From positions 4,165-63,155 of the forward strand of contig JADMJT010000068.1 in NCBI GenBank assembly GCA_018781585.1: DNA of 58,991 nucleotides, written 5' to 3'. The notes under the pieces are model-generated. The model saw only the letters and a program-made list of their open reading frames with translations. It did not search any database and was not told the DNA's origin. Source of the DNA: Burkholderiales bacterium. GTDB taxonomy: Bacteria; Pseudomonadota; Gammaproteobacteria; Burkholderiales; Thiobacteraceae. Positions 9,773-19,621 of the stretch are shown here, piece by piece (position 1 is the stretch's first letter; each line of letters starts with the position of its first letter). Position numbers and translations under genes: made by a program.

Positions 9773-11748
9773 CAGGCTTGGCTTTCCACGGTTAACGTAG
9801 GTGAAGCGTTCGCGCTGCGTTGATGCAAGCGATAGCGCCGATCGGATATCGCCAGTAGCCCGCCCAGCGCCATCAGGACGCATCCGCCCCAAATCCAATC
9901 CACAAAGGGTTTGTGATATACGCGCACCGACCAAGCGCCGTTTTCGAGCGGCTCGCCCAGCGCGACGTAAAGATCGCGCGTGATGCCGGTGTCGATTGCC
10001 GCTTCGGTCATCGCCATGCCGGTGGAAAAATAGTTGCGCTTTTCAGGGTGCAGGGTTGCTACCAGCTTATCGTTTTTAAATACTTCGACCGTGCCGACCC
10101 ACGCTTGGTAGTTAGGACCGGCTTGGGGTTTGGCGCCACGGAAGGTAAAGCTGTATGGATGCACCGCGACGGCGCTACCGAGCGCCATGCGCACGTCGCG
10201 CTCGGTTTCATAGCCTTTGACGAGGGTTACACCGATAATAAAGATTGCTATGCCCAGATGGGCGACTTGCATCCCCCACCAGCTCGGGGATTGTTTGGCG
10301 ATGCGGCTCATCATCGTGCCGGGCGTCTGCGAGAGCCGAGACCATACGCCATAAACCCCCGTGGCGATCACCCAGAAGGCAAGCAGTAGACCAAAGCTGA
10401 TGAGCGGTGTCCATTTACCGAGTGTGAGCGGCATCAGCAGTGCGCTGAGGAGCGCGACGCCAAATGCCCACTTCAAGCGTTTGGCGAGTTCCGGCAAGGA
10501 CTGTTCTTTCCAGCGCGCGAACGGCCCGATGCCCATGAGGAAAATGGCGGGCGCCATCAGCGGCAGGAACACCGCGTCGAAGTAGGGTGGCCCAACCGAA
10601 ATTTTACCTAAGTCCAGCGCGTCGATGAATAAGGGATACAGCGTGCCGAGCAACACCGCACCGGTCGCCACCAGCAGCAGCACATTGTTGGCCAACAGAA
10701 AGGTTTCGCGTGAGATGAGCGCGAATTTTCCGCCGAGGCCGACTTTGGGTGCGCGCCAAGCGAATAATAGGAGCGATGCGCCAATGACGATGGTGAGGAA
10801 AATTAAAATAAACACGCCACGCTTGGGATCGGTGGCGAAAGCATGTACCGACGTGAGCACGCCGGAGCGGACGAGGAAGGTACCGAGCAAGCTCAGCGAA
10901 AACGCGGCGATTGCGAGCAGCACAGTCCAGCTTTTGAAGGTGCCACGCTTTTCGGTGACCGCAAGCGAGTGAATCAATGCAGTGCCGACGAGCCAGGGCA
11001 GGAAGGACGCGTTTTCCACTGGATCCCAGAACCACCAGCCGCCCCAGCCCAATTCGTAGTAGGCCCAACCGCTACCGAGCGCGATGCCCAGGGTGAGAAA
11101 CACCCAAGCCGCCGTGGTCCACGGCCGCGACCAGCGCGCCCACGCTGCATCGAGGCGGCCGCCCATGAGCGCCGCGAGGGCGAAAGCAAAGGCGACGGAG
11201 AAGCCGACATAGCCAATATAGAGAATCGGCGGATGGATCACCATACCTGGATCTTGGAGCAGCGGATTCAGATCGCGGCCCTCGAGCGCAGCGGGCAGCA
11301 AGCGTTCGAAGGGGTTGGATACCATCAACGTAAACAGCAAAAAGCCGATGCTGATCAGCCCCATCACACCCAGCACGCGCGCTGCCATCGCTTGCGGCAG
11401 ATGGCGTGAGAACAGCGTGACCAACAGCGTCCACACCGACAGGGTGAGCGTCCACAGCAGAATCGAACCTTCATGTCCGCCCCATACCGCCGAGAAGCGA
11501 TACTGCGCGGGCAAGAGTGAGTTGGAATTGGTGGCGACATACTTCACCGAGAAATCATTGGCCAAGAAGGCATAGGCCAAGCAAGCGAAAGCAATAGCGA
11601 CGAAGACGAATTGTCCCTGTGCGGCCGGGCGCGCCACCGCCATGAAGTTGGCTTGATTGGTCGCTGCGCCGATCAGCGGCAGGATGCCTTGTACCAGCGC
11701 TAGGATGAGCGCCAGGATGAGCGCGAAGTGGCCGATTTCAGGAATCAT
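9772..11748 (-). CDS. ccmF: haem lyase CcmF
   Basis: 658-residue polytopic membrane protein, the catalytic subunit of the holocytochrome c synthase that joins haem to the CxxCH cysteines. The WWD signature is present ([20 protein letters not shown]), as are conserved periplasmic His residues (for example in the [15 protein letters not shown] segment) and many membrane helices. Its ATG overlaps the ccmE stop by 4 nt. Length is normal for the family (about 650). Confidence 0.96.
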   Translation of the reverse strand: MIPEIGHFALILALILALVQGILPLIGAATNQANFMAVARPAAQGQFVFVAIAFACLAYAFLANDFSVKYVATNSNSLLPAQYRFSAVWGGHEGSILLWTLTLSVWTLLVTLFSRHLPQAMAARVLGVMGLISIGFLLFTLMVSNPFERLLPAALEGRDLNPLLQDPGMVIHPPILYIGYVGFSVAFAFALAALMGGRLDAAWARWSRPWTTAAWVFLTLGIALGSGWAYYELGWGGWWFWDPVENASFLPWLVGTALIHSLAVTEKRGTFKSWTVLLAIAAFSLSLLGTFLVRSGVLTSVHAFATDPKRGVFILIFLTIVIGASLLLFAWRAPKVGLGGKFALISRETFLLANNVLLLVATGAVLLGTLYPLFIDALDLGKISVGPPYFDAVFLPLMAPAIFLMGIGPFARWKEQSLPELAKRLKWAFGVALLSALLMPLTLGKWTPLISFGLLLAFWVIATGVYGVWSRLSQTPGTMMSRIAKQSPSWWGMQVAHLGIAIFIIGVTLVKGYETERDVRMALGSAVAVHPYSFTFRGAKPQAGPNYQAWVGTVEVFKNDKLVATLHPEKRNYFSTGMAMTEAAIDTGITRDLYVALGEPLENGAWSVRVYHKPFVDWIWGGCVLMALGGLLAISDRRYRLHQRSANASPTLTVESQA

Positions 11749-12203
11749 GGTTGGGGGGCTTTCCCTGCGTTAGCGTTAATTTTTCTCGCATCCTCCAGCG
11801 CCTTGGCGGCTTCCGGCGGCATATAGTTTTCATCGTGCTTGGCCAGCACTTGATCGGCTACGAAGTGGCCGTCGGCGCCCAGCTTGCCTTGCGCCACCAC
11901 GCTTTTACCTTCTTTGAACAAATCGGGCAGGATGCCTTTATAACGCACCGGAATATTGCTTGCGGTATCGGTGACGACGAATTCCACTGTCAAGCCATCG
12001 GTTTGGCGCTTGAGGCTGCCGTCCACTACCAGGCCGCCGAGGCGAAAGCTGCGGTTGCTGGGCGCCTCATGGTTTGCCACTTGGGTGGGCGAGTAGAAAT
12101 AATTCAGATTTTTATCGAGCGCATTCAACACCAGCCACGTTGCAACGCCCAATAGCGACAAGCTGCCGAGTACCCACAATAGTTTTTTATGCCTTGGTTT
12201 CAT
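11745..12203 (-). CDS. ccmE: periplasmic haem chaperone CcmE
   Basis: 152-residue OB-fold protein with an N-terminal membrane anchor. It receives haem from CcmC/CcmAB covalently on a histidine and hands it to CcmF. The haem-binding motif [13 protein letters not shown] is intact, with the His in HDxNY. ATG at 12203 lies 2 nt after the ccmD stop; the frame extends to 12251 but the extension is inside ccmD. Confidence 0.95.
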   Translation of the reverse strand: MKPRHKKLLWVLGSLSLLGVATWLVLNALDKNLNYFYSPTQVANHEAPSNRSFRLGGLVVDGSLKRQTDGLTVEFVVTDTASNIPVRYKGILPDLFKEGKSVVAQGKLGADGHFVADQVLAKHDENYMPPEAAKALEDARKINANAGKAPQP

Positions 12204-12205
12204 GT

Positions 12206-12382
12206 TCAACCTTGTTTGTTCAGTTTCATGAATTGCGTTAGTCGTTGCCACAACGTGCGCTTATGGCGCGCCAGCTGGCCCAGTTCCAGGACGATGCAAA
12301 TCAGCGTGATGAGATAGGAACCCCAGACGTAAAATCCGCGCCCGCCCATATCGATAAAATTCGACCAACTCCCCCAGTTCAT
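12206..12382 (-). CDS. ccmD: haem exporter protein CcmD
   Basis: 58-residue single-helix membrane protein that stabilises the CcmC-CcmE complex and the release of holo-CcmE. It has the usual N-terminal [13 protein letters not shown] pattern followed by one helix and a basic cytoplasmic tail. The ATG at 12382 overlaps the ccmC stop as ATGA. Confidence 0.9.
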   Translation of the reverse strand: MNWGSWSNFIDMGGRGFYVWGSYLITLICIVLELGQLARHKRTLWQRLTQFMKLNKQG

Positions 12383-13122
12383 GATTTTTGCTCCAGGACT
12401 TCTTGCGCCCACGCGGTGGATTTTTCACGTTCCAGCATTAGTAGCCGTGCGCGCGACAAGGCCACGGCGATGGAGTACATCCAGGCGGCAAGGGCCATGA
12501 TCAGCATGCCGAGCAGCATGGTTTTCGCCATGCTGGGTGCGCGGGTAAGGCTGACGGATGCGCCTTGATGCAAGGTATTCCACCATTTTACCGAAAAATA
12601 AATAATCGGAACGTTGACCGCGCCGACCAAGGCCAGAATTGCGCCGGCCTTATCGGCGCGGCGCACGTCGTCGATGGCGGCGGTGAGCGACATATAGCCG
12701 ATATAGAGGAATAACAGGATCAGTTCGCTCGTCATGCGCGCATCCCATTCCCACCACGTGCCCCAGGTGGGCTTACCCCAAAATGCGCCGGTGATCAGCG
12801 CAACGAAGGTAAACATCGCGCCGGTCGGCGCCAGTGCTTGCGCCATGATGCTGGACAAGCGGGTATTCAGCACCAGGCCGAGTCCGGCCCACATCGCCAT
12901 GAGGAGATAAATGAACATCGACATCCAGGCTGCCGGGACGTGGATGAAAATAATGCGGTAGGCCTCGCCTTGGGTGGCATCGGTGGGCGCGACAAAGAAG
13001 CTGATATACAAGCCGACGACGGTCAGAATCGCCGCCAGGGCATAAAACAGCGGAATCAATTTGCCTGCCAGCGGATAGAAAGTGGCGGGAGAAGCATATT
13101 TAAACCAGTTAATTGACATCAT
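12379..13122 (-). CDS. ccmC: haem transporter CcmC
   Basis: 247-residue protein with six membrane helices that loads haem onto CcmE. It carries the WWD motif TWGTWWEWDARMTSELILL and conserved His residues in the FIHVPAAWMS and WNTLHQGAS loops. The start ATG overlaps the ccmB stop by one base (TAATG), with a second ATG directly after. Length agrees with E. coli CcmC (245). Confidence 0.95.
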   Translation of the reverse strand: MMSINWFKYASPATFYPLAGKLIPLFYALAAILTVVGLYISFFVAPTDATQGEAYRIIFIHVPAAWMSMFIYLLMAMWAGLGLVLNTRLSSIMAQALAPTGAMFTFVALITGAFWGKPTWGTWWEWDARMTSELILLFLYIGYMSLTAAIDDVRRADKAGAILALVGAVNVPIIYFSVKWWNTLHQGASVSLTRAPSMAKTMLLGMLIMALAAWMYSIAVALSRARLLMLEREKSTAWAQEVLEQKS

Positions 13123-13781
13123 TATTCCATTGCAATTCGTAAGGCAAACGCGGTGACCCAAGGTGCTGCGAGTCCGGTCAAAATCAGCAAAGCCCCCAGC
13201 AGGGATAAATGCCCTTCCGGACTTAATCCGGCGCTATAGGCCTCGACCGCACCCGCGCCGAAAATCAGGGCGGGGATATAGAGCGGCAGTACTAGCAGCG
13301 ACAGTAGCACACCGCCGCCGCGCAGCCCCAGGGTCAGCGCCGCGCCGATCGCGCCGATCAGGCTCAATATCGGCGTGCCGAGCAGCAGCGCCAGAAACAA
13401 AATACCCAGCGCCGCGGGGGGTAAATCGAACTGCATGCCCAGCACTGGCGCCATCAAGGCTAGCGGCAGGCCCGACACCAGCCAATGCGCGACGATCTTG
13501 CCCAGCACAATGAGCGCCAAGGGCTGGGGTGCTAACAGCATTTGTTCCAATGTGCCGTCTTGATAGTCGGCCGCAAACAGCCGGTTCAAGGACAGCATCG
13601 ACGCCAGTAGCGCCGCGACCCATACCACCCCGGGCGCAATCAGGCGCAGCGTTTTCATTTCCGGCCCTACGCCTAGGGGAAACAAGCTCACCACGATCAC
13701 GAAAAAGAACAGCGTGGTCAACACATCTGAGCGGCGTCGGTAGGCGAGCAGTAAATCACGCCGGATGATGGTGGTAAGCAC
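13122..13781 (-). CDS. ccmB: haem exporter permease CcmB
   Basis: 219-residue permease with six predicted helices, the membrane part of the CcmAB ABC transporter needed to release CcmE from CcmC. The N-terminus is typical (IIRRDLLLAYRRRSDVLTTLFFF). A GTG at 13781, 5 nt after the ccmA stop, gives the family length. A GTG at 13808 would add nine residues and overlap ccmA by 22 nt. Confidence 0.93.
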   Translation of the reverse strand: MLTTIIRRDLLLAYRRRSDVLTTLFFFVIVVSLFPLGVGPEMKTLRLIAPGVVWVAALLASMLSLNRLFAADYQDGTLEQMLLAPQPLALIVLGKIVAHWLVSGLPLALMAPVLGMQFDLPPAALGILFLALLLGTPILSLIGAIGAALTLGLRGGGVLLSLLVLPLYIPALIFGAGAVEAYSAGLSPEGHLSLLGALLILTGLAAPWVTAFALRIAME

Positions 13782-13786
13782 TTGCG

Positions 13787-14395
13787 CTAATCCAACTCGA
13801 TGCGGCACGGGGTGACGCCGGGTACCTGAAGTGCTTGGTGGGTGGTCAATACCACCATGCCCTGGTTTGCCAGATGTTCAGCGAGACGCGATTGAATCAA
13901 GTCAACCGCTGCGACATCCAGCGCGGTTAAGGGTTCATCCAGAATCCATAAAGGCGCTTTGGATACCAGCAGCCGCGCCAGGGCGACACGCCGTTTCTGA
14001 CCTTGCGACAAGACCTTTGCCGGTAAGTGCTCGCGCCCGGCGAGCCCTATACGCGCTAGCGCGTCCAAAGCTTCTACATCGGTCAGCGGTTCACCCGCCA
14101 GCTCGGCCGAAATATGCAGGTTTTCCAATGCACTCAGTTCTTCTTTGACGGCATGCTGGTGGCCCAGATAAAAGAGTTGGCGCCGAAAATCTTCGCCGCG
14201 GGCGGGCGCGCCTTGCCAACGGATTTCGCCTGCCACGGGAGGGCTCAAGCCGCATAACAGCTTGAGCAGACTGGTTTTACCGCTGCCATTAGGGCCGGCG
14301 ACCTGCAATAGTTCACCCGCGCCGAGGGTAAAGCTCAAGTTTGTGAATAGGCTGCGCTCGCCGCGCTGGCAGGTAAGATGGGCCGCTTCCAGCAT
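13787..14395 (-). CDS. ccmA: haem exporter ATP-binding protein CcmA
   Basis: 202-residue ABC ATPase and first gene of the nine-gene ccm operon. Walker A is GPNGSGKTS, the signature is LSQGQKRR, Walker B is LWILDEP and the switch is TTHQ. It partners CcmB; ATP hydrolysis drives the release of haem-loaded CcmE. The operon promoter should lie in the 117 nt shared with the divergent rpmB; no clear minus-strand promoter was recognised there. Confidence 0.95.
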   Translation of the reverse strand: MLEAAHLTCQRGERSLFTNLSFTLGAGELLQVAGPNGSGKTSLLKLLCGLSPPVAGEIRWQGAPARGEDFRRQLFYLGHQHAVKEELSALENLHISAELAGEPLTDVEALDALARIGLAGREHLPAKVLSQGQKRRVALARLLVSKAPLWILDEPLTALDVAAVDLIQSRLAEHLANQGMVVLTTHQALQVPGVTPCRIELD

Positions 14396-14451
14396 CGTAT
14401 AGGTCGATCAGCGGGGTCGTTTTGGGTCAAAGCCGGGGACGATACCGCCTC

Positions 14452-14480
14452 TTGAGCCATTTTGCAAACTGCTGTATAGT
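14452..14480 (+). promoter_or_regulatory. sigma70-type promoter for rpmB-rpmG
   Basis: A -35-like TTGAGC at 14452-14457 and a -10 TATAGT at 14475-14480 are separated by exactly 17 nt and lie 33 nt before the rpmB ATG. Placement and spacing suit housekeeping ribosomal protein expression. Confidence 0.65.
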
Positions 14481-14512
14481 TGCGCGTTTTTCACCGAAGC
14501 AGGGGATTTATC

Positions 14513-14749
14513 ATGGCGCGAGTATGTATCGTCACGGGTAAGGCGCCGATGTCCGGGAACAATGTTTCCCACGCCCATAACAAAACCAAGCGCCGTTTTT
14601 TGCCGAATCTGCAGTATCGTAGGTTTTGGGTGGAAAGCGAAAACCGCTGGGTGCGTATGCGTTTATCCAACGCAGGACTACGGACTATCGACAAAAATGG
14701 CATCGATGTGGTGCTGGCTGAACTGCGCGCCAAAGGCGAGCGGATTTAA
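14513..14749 (+). CDS. rpmB: 50S ribosomal protein L28
   Basis: 78-residue L28. The N-terminus [20 protein letters not shown] is typical of betaproteobacteria, and the basic segment [20 protein letters not shown] follows. The frame extends 11 codons upstream, but the ATG at 14513 has the family N-terminus and an AGGGGAT ribosome-binding site. It forms an operon with rpmG, 10 nt downstream. Confidence 0.97.
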   Translation: MARVCIVTGKAPMSGNNVSHAHNKTKRRFLPNLQYRRFWVESENRWVRMRLSNAGLRTIDKNGIDVVLAELRAKGERI

Positions 14750-14759
14750 GGATTAGATC

Positions 14760-14927
14760 ATGGCAAAAGGCGGACGCGAAAAAATTAAACTGGAGTCGAC
14801 TGCCGGCACCGGTCACTTTTACACCACGGACAAAAACAAGCGCACCACTCCGGAGAAATTGGAGATGAGTAAGTATGACCCCGTTGCGCGCAAGCATGTG
14901 ATGTATAAGGAAATCAAGCTGAAGTAA
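14760..14927 (+). CDS. rpmG: 50S ribosomal protein L33
   Basis: 55-residue L33 read directly from the sequence: it begins [20 protein letters not shown] and ends with a basic tail ([11 protein letters not shown]). It lacks the zinc-binding cysteines found in some L33 forms, as is usual for betaproteobacteria. An AAGGATTAG ribosome-binding site lies before the ATG, and a terminator follows after 20 nt. Confidence 0.96.
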   Translation: MAKGGREKIKLESTAGTGHFYTTDKNKRTTPEKLEMSKYDPVARKHVMYKEIKLK

Positions 14928-14947
14928 GGGTTCGAATTCTGAACCCC

Positions 14948-14972
14948 AAAACCCCGCTTTTGCGGGGTTTTT
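14948..14972 (+). terminator. rho-independent terminator of rpmB-rpmG
   Basis: A stem of six G-C pairs (CCCCGC against GCGGGG) with a TTTT loop, extended by A-T pairs, is followed by a T run. It lies 20 nt after the rpmG stop. Flanking A residues make it potentially active on the minus strand too, where the PAS-GGDEF gene ends. Confidence 0.85.
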
Positions 14973-15001
14973 GTTTGGGTCGGCGGGAAGCGTAGCAGGT
15001 G

Positions 15002-16369
15002 CTAAAGTTGTGGTGCGGTAGGGTAAATGCTGTACCGATTACGCCCGCTACGTTTGGACTCATAGCAGGCGGCATCGGCCGCACTGAGCACCGCAGTGAG
15101 GCTATCGCTGTTTTGGTTGATCGCCACCATACCGATACTCAGCCCTACCTTATGTGGTACACCTGACCAGTCCAGGACGAAAGCGTTGATGTGGTGGAGC
15201 AGGTCTTTCGCGATCGATTCCGCCAGTTGCATCGAGCAGCGTTCCAACAACAAGCCGAACTCATCCCCCCCCAGGCGCGCAAGCGAATCGCGCTGCCGTA
15301 TAGCATGTTTTAACAGTGCGGCGATTTGGCGCAGCAACTCGTCCCCCGCGGCATGACCGCTGGTGTCGTTGACTTGTTTAAAGTGATCAAGATCGAGAAA
15401 CATCAACGCGTGTTCAGTGTGATCCGCCTTGGCGGATTGCAGCACGCGCGTTAAACGCCGCTCGAATTCCTGGCGATTGACCAAACCAGTCAAGGCATCA
15501 TGCGTAGCTTGGTAGGAAAGCTGTTGGGTAAGTTGGCGTTCCGTGGTGACATCGTGGAAAACCATCACCGCTCCGATGATGTTGTTTTCACGGTCGCGGA
15601 TCGGTGCGGCGGAATCGGAAATGGGTATTTCATTTCCATCGCCTCGAATCAAGAGACTGGCGTTGTTCGCCACGGCATGGGCGCTTTCTCGCATGCAGGA
15701 TAGCACGGGATTTTCAACGGTCTCGCGCGTGGCTTCGTTGAGCAGATGCATCATGTCGGCAATGGGTTGACCCTTGACCTCTGCATTATGCTTGCCAATG
15801 AGTTCTTCCGCGACGGGGTTGAGGTAGACCACTTGACCTTTAGCGTCGGTGGTGACGACGGCGTCGCCGATCGATGCCAGCGTGATTTGAGCGCGCTCTT
15901 TCTGCTCGAACAGCTTGCGCTCTGCTTTCTTGCGTTGCGCAATTTCATCCAGCAAATGCAGGTTGGTTTTTTCCAGCATGGCAGTGCGCTGCGCCACAAT
16001 TTCTTCCAGGTGTTCTCGGTAGCGCAACAGTTCGGCTTCCATCGCGCGCCGTTCGATAACTTCCATTTTCAGATTGATGTTGGTGACTTGCAGCGCCGTG
16101 GCGCGTTCATCCACATTTTCCGCGAGCAATCGATTGGCCTGTGCAATTTCGTGCTGGGCTTGTTTGTACGCCTGACCCAAGCGGTAGAGAGCATATGTGG
16201 CCCACGCCGCAAGCGCGGCTAAACCAAGCGAAAAAAACAGTAAGGTTAGCGATAGGTTCGTGCGCTGGCCATAGAAGACAACGGTCAAGCCCAGCGCGCA
16301 AACCAAGCCAGCTAGTAGCCAAGCTATTGCGCGCGGCGTATTGAATCGGGCCAACCGTGTCTGCAGCAT
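15002..16369 (-). CDS. PAS-GGDEF diguanylate cyclase with coiled coil
   Basis: 455-residue protein. Two membrane helices at the N-terminus (about 14-32 and 38-58) are followed by a long charged coiled coil (about 65-160), a PAS domain (about 165-280, including the GDAVVTTDAKGQVVYLNP pattern) and a GGDEF domain (285-450) with intact RLGGDEF. The I-site RQRD is five residues upstream. It should make c-di-GMP in response to a signal read by the PAS domain. It is a single gene between rpmG and the desaturase; no EAL domain. Confidence 0.92.
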   Translation of the reverse strand: MLQTRLARFNTPRAIAWLLAGLVCALGLTVVFYGQRTNLSLTLLFFSLGLAALAAWATYALYRLGQAYKQAQHEIAQANRLLAENVDERATALQVTNINLKMEVIERRAMEAELLRYREHLEEIVAQRTAMLEKTNLHLLDEIAQRKKAERKLFEQKERAQITLASIGDAVVTTDAKGQVVYLNPVAEELIGKHNAEVKGQPIADMMHLLNEATRETVENPVLSCMRESAHAVANNASLLIRGDGNEIPISDSAAPIRDRENNIIGAVMVFHDVTTERQLTQQLSYQATHDALTGLVNRQEFERRLTRVLQSAKADHTEHALMFLDLDHFKQVNDTSGHAAGDELLRQIAALLKHAIRQRDSLARLGGDEFGLLLERCSMQLAESIAKDLLHHINAFVLDWSGVPHKVGLSIGMVAINQNSDSLTAVLSAADAACYESKRSGRNRYSIYPTAPQL

Positions 16370-16451
16370 GCCCCACCTCGCAAGGTGTTGGGAGAGCGCA
16401 AACTTAACGTGCGCTTAGTTCATGCTAGTCAGGAAGGTGGGCGGTGTCCAT

Positions 16452-16485
16452 AAAAAAGGGGCGCCACGCGATAAGCGGGCGCCCC
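16452..16485 (-). terminator. rho-independent terminator of desaturase gene
   Basis: On the minus strand an 8-bp G-C stem (GGGGCGCC family) with a 12-nt loop is followed by six T. It lies about 20 nt beyond the desaturase stop. Confidence 0.85.
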
Positions 16486-16503
16486 AATGGGTTGAATGGC
16501 AGT

Positions 16504-17667
16504 TTAAGCGTAGCAGCGCAGGCGTTGCGAGAATTGCTGCAGGGCTTCGATACCGCTCGATTCGGCGCGTTTGCACCAGTCGTTGAGTTGCTTGACGAGC
16601 TGTTCTTGAGTCAGCGATGAGCGACCCCACAGGGCGGCCAGCTCTTGGCGCATCGCGTAAATCGTGGCGAGTACTTTGCTCGAGTTTAGTGCTTGTTTCA
16701 ACTCGGCTTGCTCCGGTGCTTTCAGATCGGTTTCGCCCAGATGCAACCAGCGGCGGAAAGTAATCACGTCGAAATGTACACCTTGTGTGCGCAAATGCTG
16801 GATTTCCTCGCTCATAATCTGCTTGAGCGATTTAACGTATTTCCCCATCACCTCATAACGGTGCGTGATTACCGCTTGCACCGTCTCAGCGTCGCACATG
16901 GTTTTAGCCAAATCGAGCTTCACTTTGGGCGCAACACGTTTAACATTAGCGAGGCCGAGGATTTCGAAAGTCCGGATATACAGCCAACCGATGTCGAACT
17001 CAAACCATTTGCTGGAGAGCTTGGCCGAGGTAGGGTAGGCATGATGGTTGTTGTGCAATTCTTCGCCGCCGATGATGATGCCCCAAGGCGAGATATTGGT
17101 GCTGGCGTCGTCGGCGGAGAAATTGCGGTAACCCCAGTAGTGGCCGATACCGTTGATGATACCGGCCGCCGTGACGGGAATCCAAGCCATCTGAACCGCC
17201 CAAATCGTGAGACCGAGCGGGCCAAACAACAGAATATTGATCGCGGCCATGAGTGCGATGCCGCGCGCGGAGTACGGGGTATAGAGATGACGTTCAATCC
17301 AATCGTCCGGGGTGCCCTTGCCGTACTTCTCCAGTGTCTCTAAATTTTTCGATTCCTTGCGATAGAGCTCAGCACCTTCCCAAAACACTTTTTTAATGCC
17401 CAGGATTTGCGGGCTGTGCGGGTCGTCAACAGTTTCGCAGGCGGCGTGGTGTTTGCGGTGGATTGCGGCCCACTCTTTGGTCACCATGCCGGTGGTCAGC
17501 CAGAGCCAGAAACGGAAGAAATGGCTAATGATCGGGTGCAAATCCAGGGAGCGGTGCGCTTGGCCACGATGCAGGAAAATGGTCACGGCAGCGATGGTAA
17601 TGTGGGTAAAAACTAAGGCTACTACGATGTATCCCCACCAAGGGAGATTAACTAAGCCATTGAACAT
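16504..17667 (-). CDS. fatty acid desaturase (acyl-CoA delta-9 type)
   Basis: 387-residue di-iron membrane desaturase that introduces a double bond in fatty acyl chains, affecting membrane fluidity. The histidine boxes HRGQAHR, HRKHH and HNNHHAYPTSA are all present, between four predicted helices. The C-terminal 130 residues are soluble and helical. It has a strong terminator after it. The upstream gene mscS ends 77 nt before it on the same strand, so it could be co-transcribed or have its own promoter in the AT-rich gap. Confidence 0.93.
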   Translation of the reverse strand: MFNGLVNLPWWGYIVVALVFTHITIAAVTIFLHRGQAHRSLDLHPIISHFFRFWLWLTTGMVTKEWAAIHRKHHAACETVDDPHSPQILGIKKVFWEGAELYRKESKNLETLEKYGKGTPDDWIERHLYTPYSARGIALMAAINILLFGPLGLTIWAVQMAWIPVTAAGIINGIGHYWGYRNFSADDASTNISPWGIIIGGEELHNNHHAYPTSAKLSSKWFEFDIGWLYIRTFEILGLANVKRVAPKVKLDLAKTMCDAETVQAVITHRYEVMGKYVKSLKQIMSEEIQHLRTQGVHFDVITFRRWLHLGETDLKAPEQAELKQALNSSKVLATIYAMRQELAALWGRSSLTQEQLVKQLNDWCKRAESSGIEALQQFSQRLRCYA

Positions 17668-17744
17668 GAAGGATATATCCTTTTGTTATGATGATGTAGA
17701 AGTCCTGATTTTACCCGAAATAAGGTGTTGGGAAGGGTATTTTG

Positions 17745-19034
17745 TCAGGCTGATGTTCCATTAACGGTTGGGCCGGCAGAACCTAAAACCCTAATATCGC
17801 GCCGAGGGTAAGGAATTTCAATCCCCGCGGCCTGAAACCGGCGCCAAATTTCCAGGTTTAAAGTTGAGCGCAGGCTGAGCTGCCCCTCCTCCGGGTCGGC
17901 GATCCAGATGACCAGTTCAAGCAGCAAGCCATTGTCGGCGAATTCCCGCAAAAACACCTCAGGGCGGGGTTCTCGCAGCACGCGCGGGTTGGCGGCCGCA
18001 GCCTCGCACATGAGGATCATCGCCTGTTCTAATGGACTGTCATAGCTGATTTGCAGCGGCAGATTGACGCGCACCTCGCGCGTCGTGAAGGAATGATTGA
18101 CCACCGTGGAAGTAATCAGCGTTTCATTCGGGATAAGCGCCTCGGTGCCATCGAGTCCCTTCAACACCGTGTAGCGGTTATTGATCTGGGTGATCTCGCC
18201 GAATTTATTGTCCACCGCGATGATGTCGCCGATGCGCACCGAACGGTCGAGCAGGATGATGAATCCGCTGATGTAATTGCTGGCGATCTTCTGCAAGCCG
18301 AAGCCCAGGCCGACACCGAGCGCGCCACCGAAGATCGAGAGAAAGGTGATGTCGATACCAGCCAAGGGCAGGGCAATCAACACGCCGACCAGGATGAGCA
18401 GGGCGCGCGTCACTTTAGAGAGCACGATGCGCAGATTGAGGTCGAAGGTGTCGGCATGCATCACGCGCGATTCAATCAGTCGGCTGATCCAGAGCGCGAT
18501 CACCACGGTGACGATCATCGACGCCAGGCCTTCTAGCACCAGTAAGAGTGAGATGCGCTGTTTGCCGATATTGATGCCCAAATCGTCCAGCGCATTGAGT
18601 ACCTCGTGCTGCACGCCGGAGAGGTGCAACGCCAGCCCGATCAGCACAGTCCAGGTGACGATTTTTTCGACCAGAGAAATTAATCCGCTAGACGAAAACG
18701 CGTAGCGCATTACCTCGCTCGCGCCACGGATCAAGAGCAACGCTAAGGCGAACGGAACCGCTAAGTTGATCAAGGCCACTGGCAACCAACGTGCGGCAAC
18801 CGATTTGCCAATCAACAGCAATATCAAGACGAACAGGGGGAACAAAACGCGCCGCAGCACAATGGATTTTTCGCCGGGCGATGCTTTGCGCGGGAAGTGT
18901 TTGCCGAGCGTGTAGGCGATCAGCCAAGCAATCAGTAGGCTGGCGCCTATCGTTGCGAATTGTAGCCACAGGCGGGCATCACCGAGCTCCGCAAAGGCCT
19001 CGATCAGTAAATTATGCGCGCTGGGTGAGGTCAT
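17745..19034 (-). CDS. MscS family mechanosensitive channel
   Basis: 429-residue channel. Several N-terminal helices precede the MscS core: a pore-lining helix of small residues (SIFGGALGVGLGFGLQKIAS), then the beta domain (RIGDIIAVDNKFGEITQI and LIPNETLITSTVVN) and the alpha/beta C-terminal domain. It should release solutes on hypo-osmotic shock. The ATG at 19034 overlaps the stop of the upstream nuclease gene as ATGA; the frame extends 13 codons further but that part lies in the upstream gene. Confidence 0.93.
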   Translation of the reverse strand: MTSPSAHNLLIEAFAELGDARLWLQFATIGASLLIAWLIAYTLGKHFPRKASPGEKSIVLRRVLFPLFVLILLLIGKSVAARWLPVALINLAVPFALALLLIRGASEVMRYAFSSSGLISLVEKIVTWTVLIGLALHLSGVQHEVLNALDDLGINIGKQRISLLLVLEGLASMIVTVVIALWISRLIESRVMHADTFDLNLRIVLSKVTRALLILVGVLIALPLAGIDITFLSIFGGALGVGLGFGLQKIASNYISGFIILLDRSVRIGDIIAVDNKFGEITQINNRYTVLKGLDGTEALIPNETLITSTVVNHSFTTREVRVNLPLQISYDSPLEQAMILMCEAAAANPRVLREPRPEVFLREFADNGLLLELVIWIADPEEGQLSLRSTLNLEIWRRFQAAGIEIPYPRRDIRVLGSAGPTVNGTSA

Positions 19035-19621
19035 GGGCGATAGGGGGAAGCATGGTTGTGGTGGCGTTGCCAATTCGCGCTATAGGCCTCGGCAAGCGGT
19101 TTGTTGCCGCGCAGAATCAACACGTTCTCCGCATTCTTGAATTGTCCGGAGTAAGTGAAATTCATCGAGCCGGTAACCACCGTCGGGTTTGCGCCATCGC
19201 CGTCGATCACCATCACCTTGTTGTGCGCACTTTGATGCTGCTCGTCGAGCCAGACGCGCACCCCGGCTTGATGCATCAGGCCAACCTTGTTGTGCTCCAG
19301 TCTGCGTATTTGCTCGGCGTCGGCGATCACTTGCACATCGATTCCACGCCGCTTCGCTTCGATCAAGGCAAAAGAAATCTCATTGCTGGTAAAGCTATAC
19401 GCCAAAACGCGCACCGTCTTGCTTGCTTCGCGCAGGGCCTTCACGATCAAACCGGTCGCATCCTCTTCGGGCGTGAAGGCGACTTGCACCGTGCCGGTGG
19501 CGGGCAGGGGCTTGCTGGGGTTTCCGCCGTCGAATGCGTTAGCACTTAAGGCTATTGCGCAGAGAACGGGAACGAAGATGCGCGTTTTTTTCATGGGTAG
19601 CGCCAGTCTAAAAGCGTTCAT
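19031..19621 (-). CDS. secreted PLD-superfamily nuclease-like protein (single HKD motif)
   Basis: 196-residue protein with a signal peptide ending near residue 29 and one HKD motif (H133-x-K135-x4-D140 followed by GSMNFT). This is the arrangement of Nuc-type endonucleases, which dimerise to form one active site. A second in-frame ATG at 19594 starts MKKTRIFVPVLCAIALSANA, an equally good signal peptide; the ATG at 19621 overlaps the upstream stop by 4 nt. A periplasmic or secreted nuclease role is inferred from family and signal. Lipid hydrolysis is less likely with one HKD motif. Confidence 0.85.
   Translation of the reverse strand: MNAFRLALPMKKTRIFVPVLCAIALSANAFDGGNPSKPLPATGTVQVAFTPEEDATGLIVKALREASKTVRVLAYSFTSNEISFALIEAKRRGIDVQVIADAEQIRRLEHNKVGLMHQAGVRVWLDEQHQSAHNKVMVIDGDGANPTVVTGSMNFTYSGQFKNAENVLILRGNKPLAEAYSANWQRHHNHASPYRP

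Noticed and set aside
9935-9983. Longer N-terminal extensions of ccmG, ccmH and ccmC
   Set aside because: The extended frames run inside upstream genes and lack signal-anchor starts; the overlapping ATG starts fit the protein families.
16693-17343. 216-codon plus-strand frame
   Set aside because: Antisense to the desaturase histidine-box region; His/Asp-rich composition is explained by that.
18791-19549. 252-codon plus-strand frame across mscS and the nuclease gene
   Set aside because: Spans two well-supported minus-strand genes and their overlap; no recognisable protein features.
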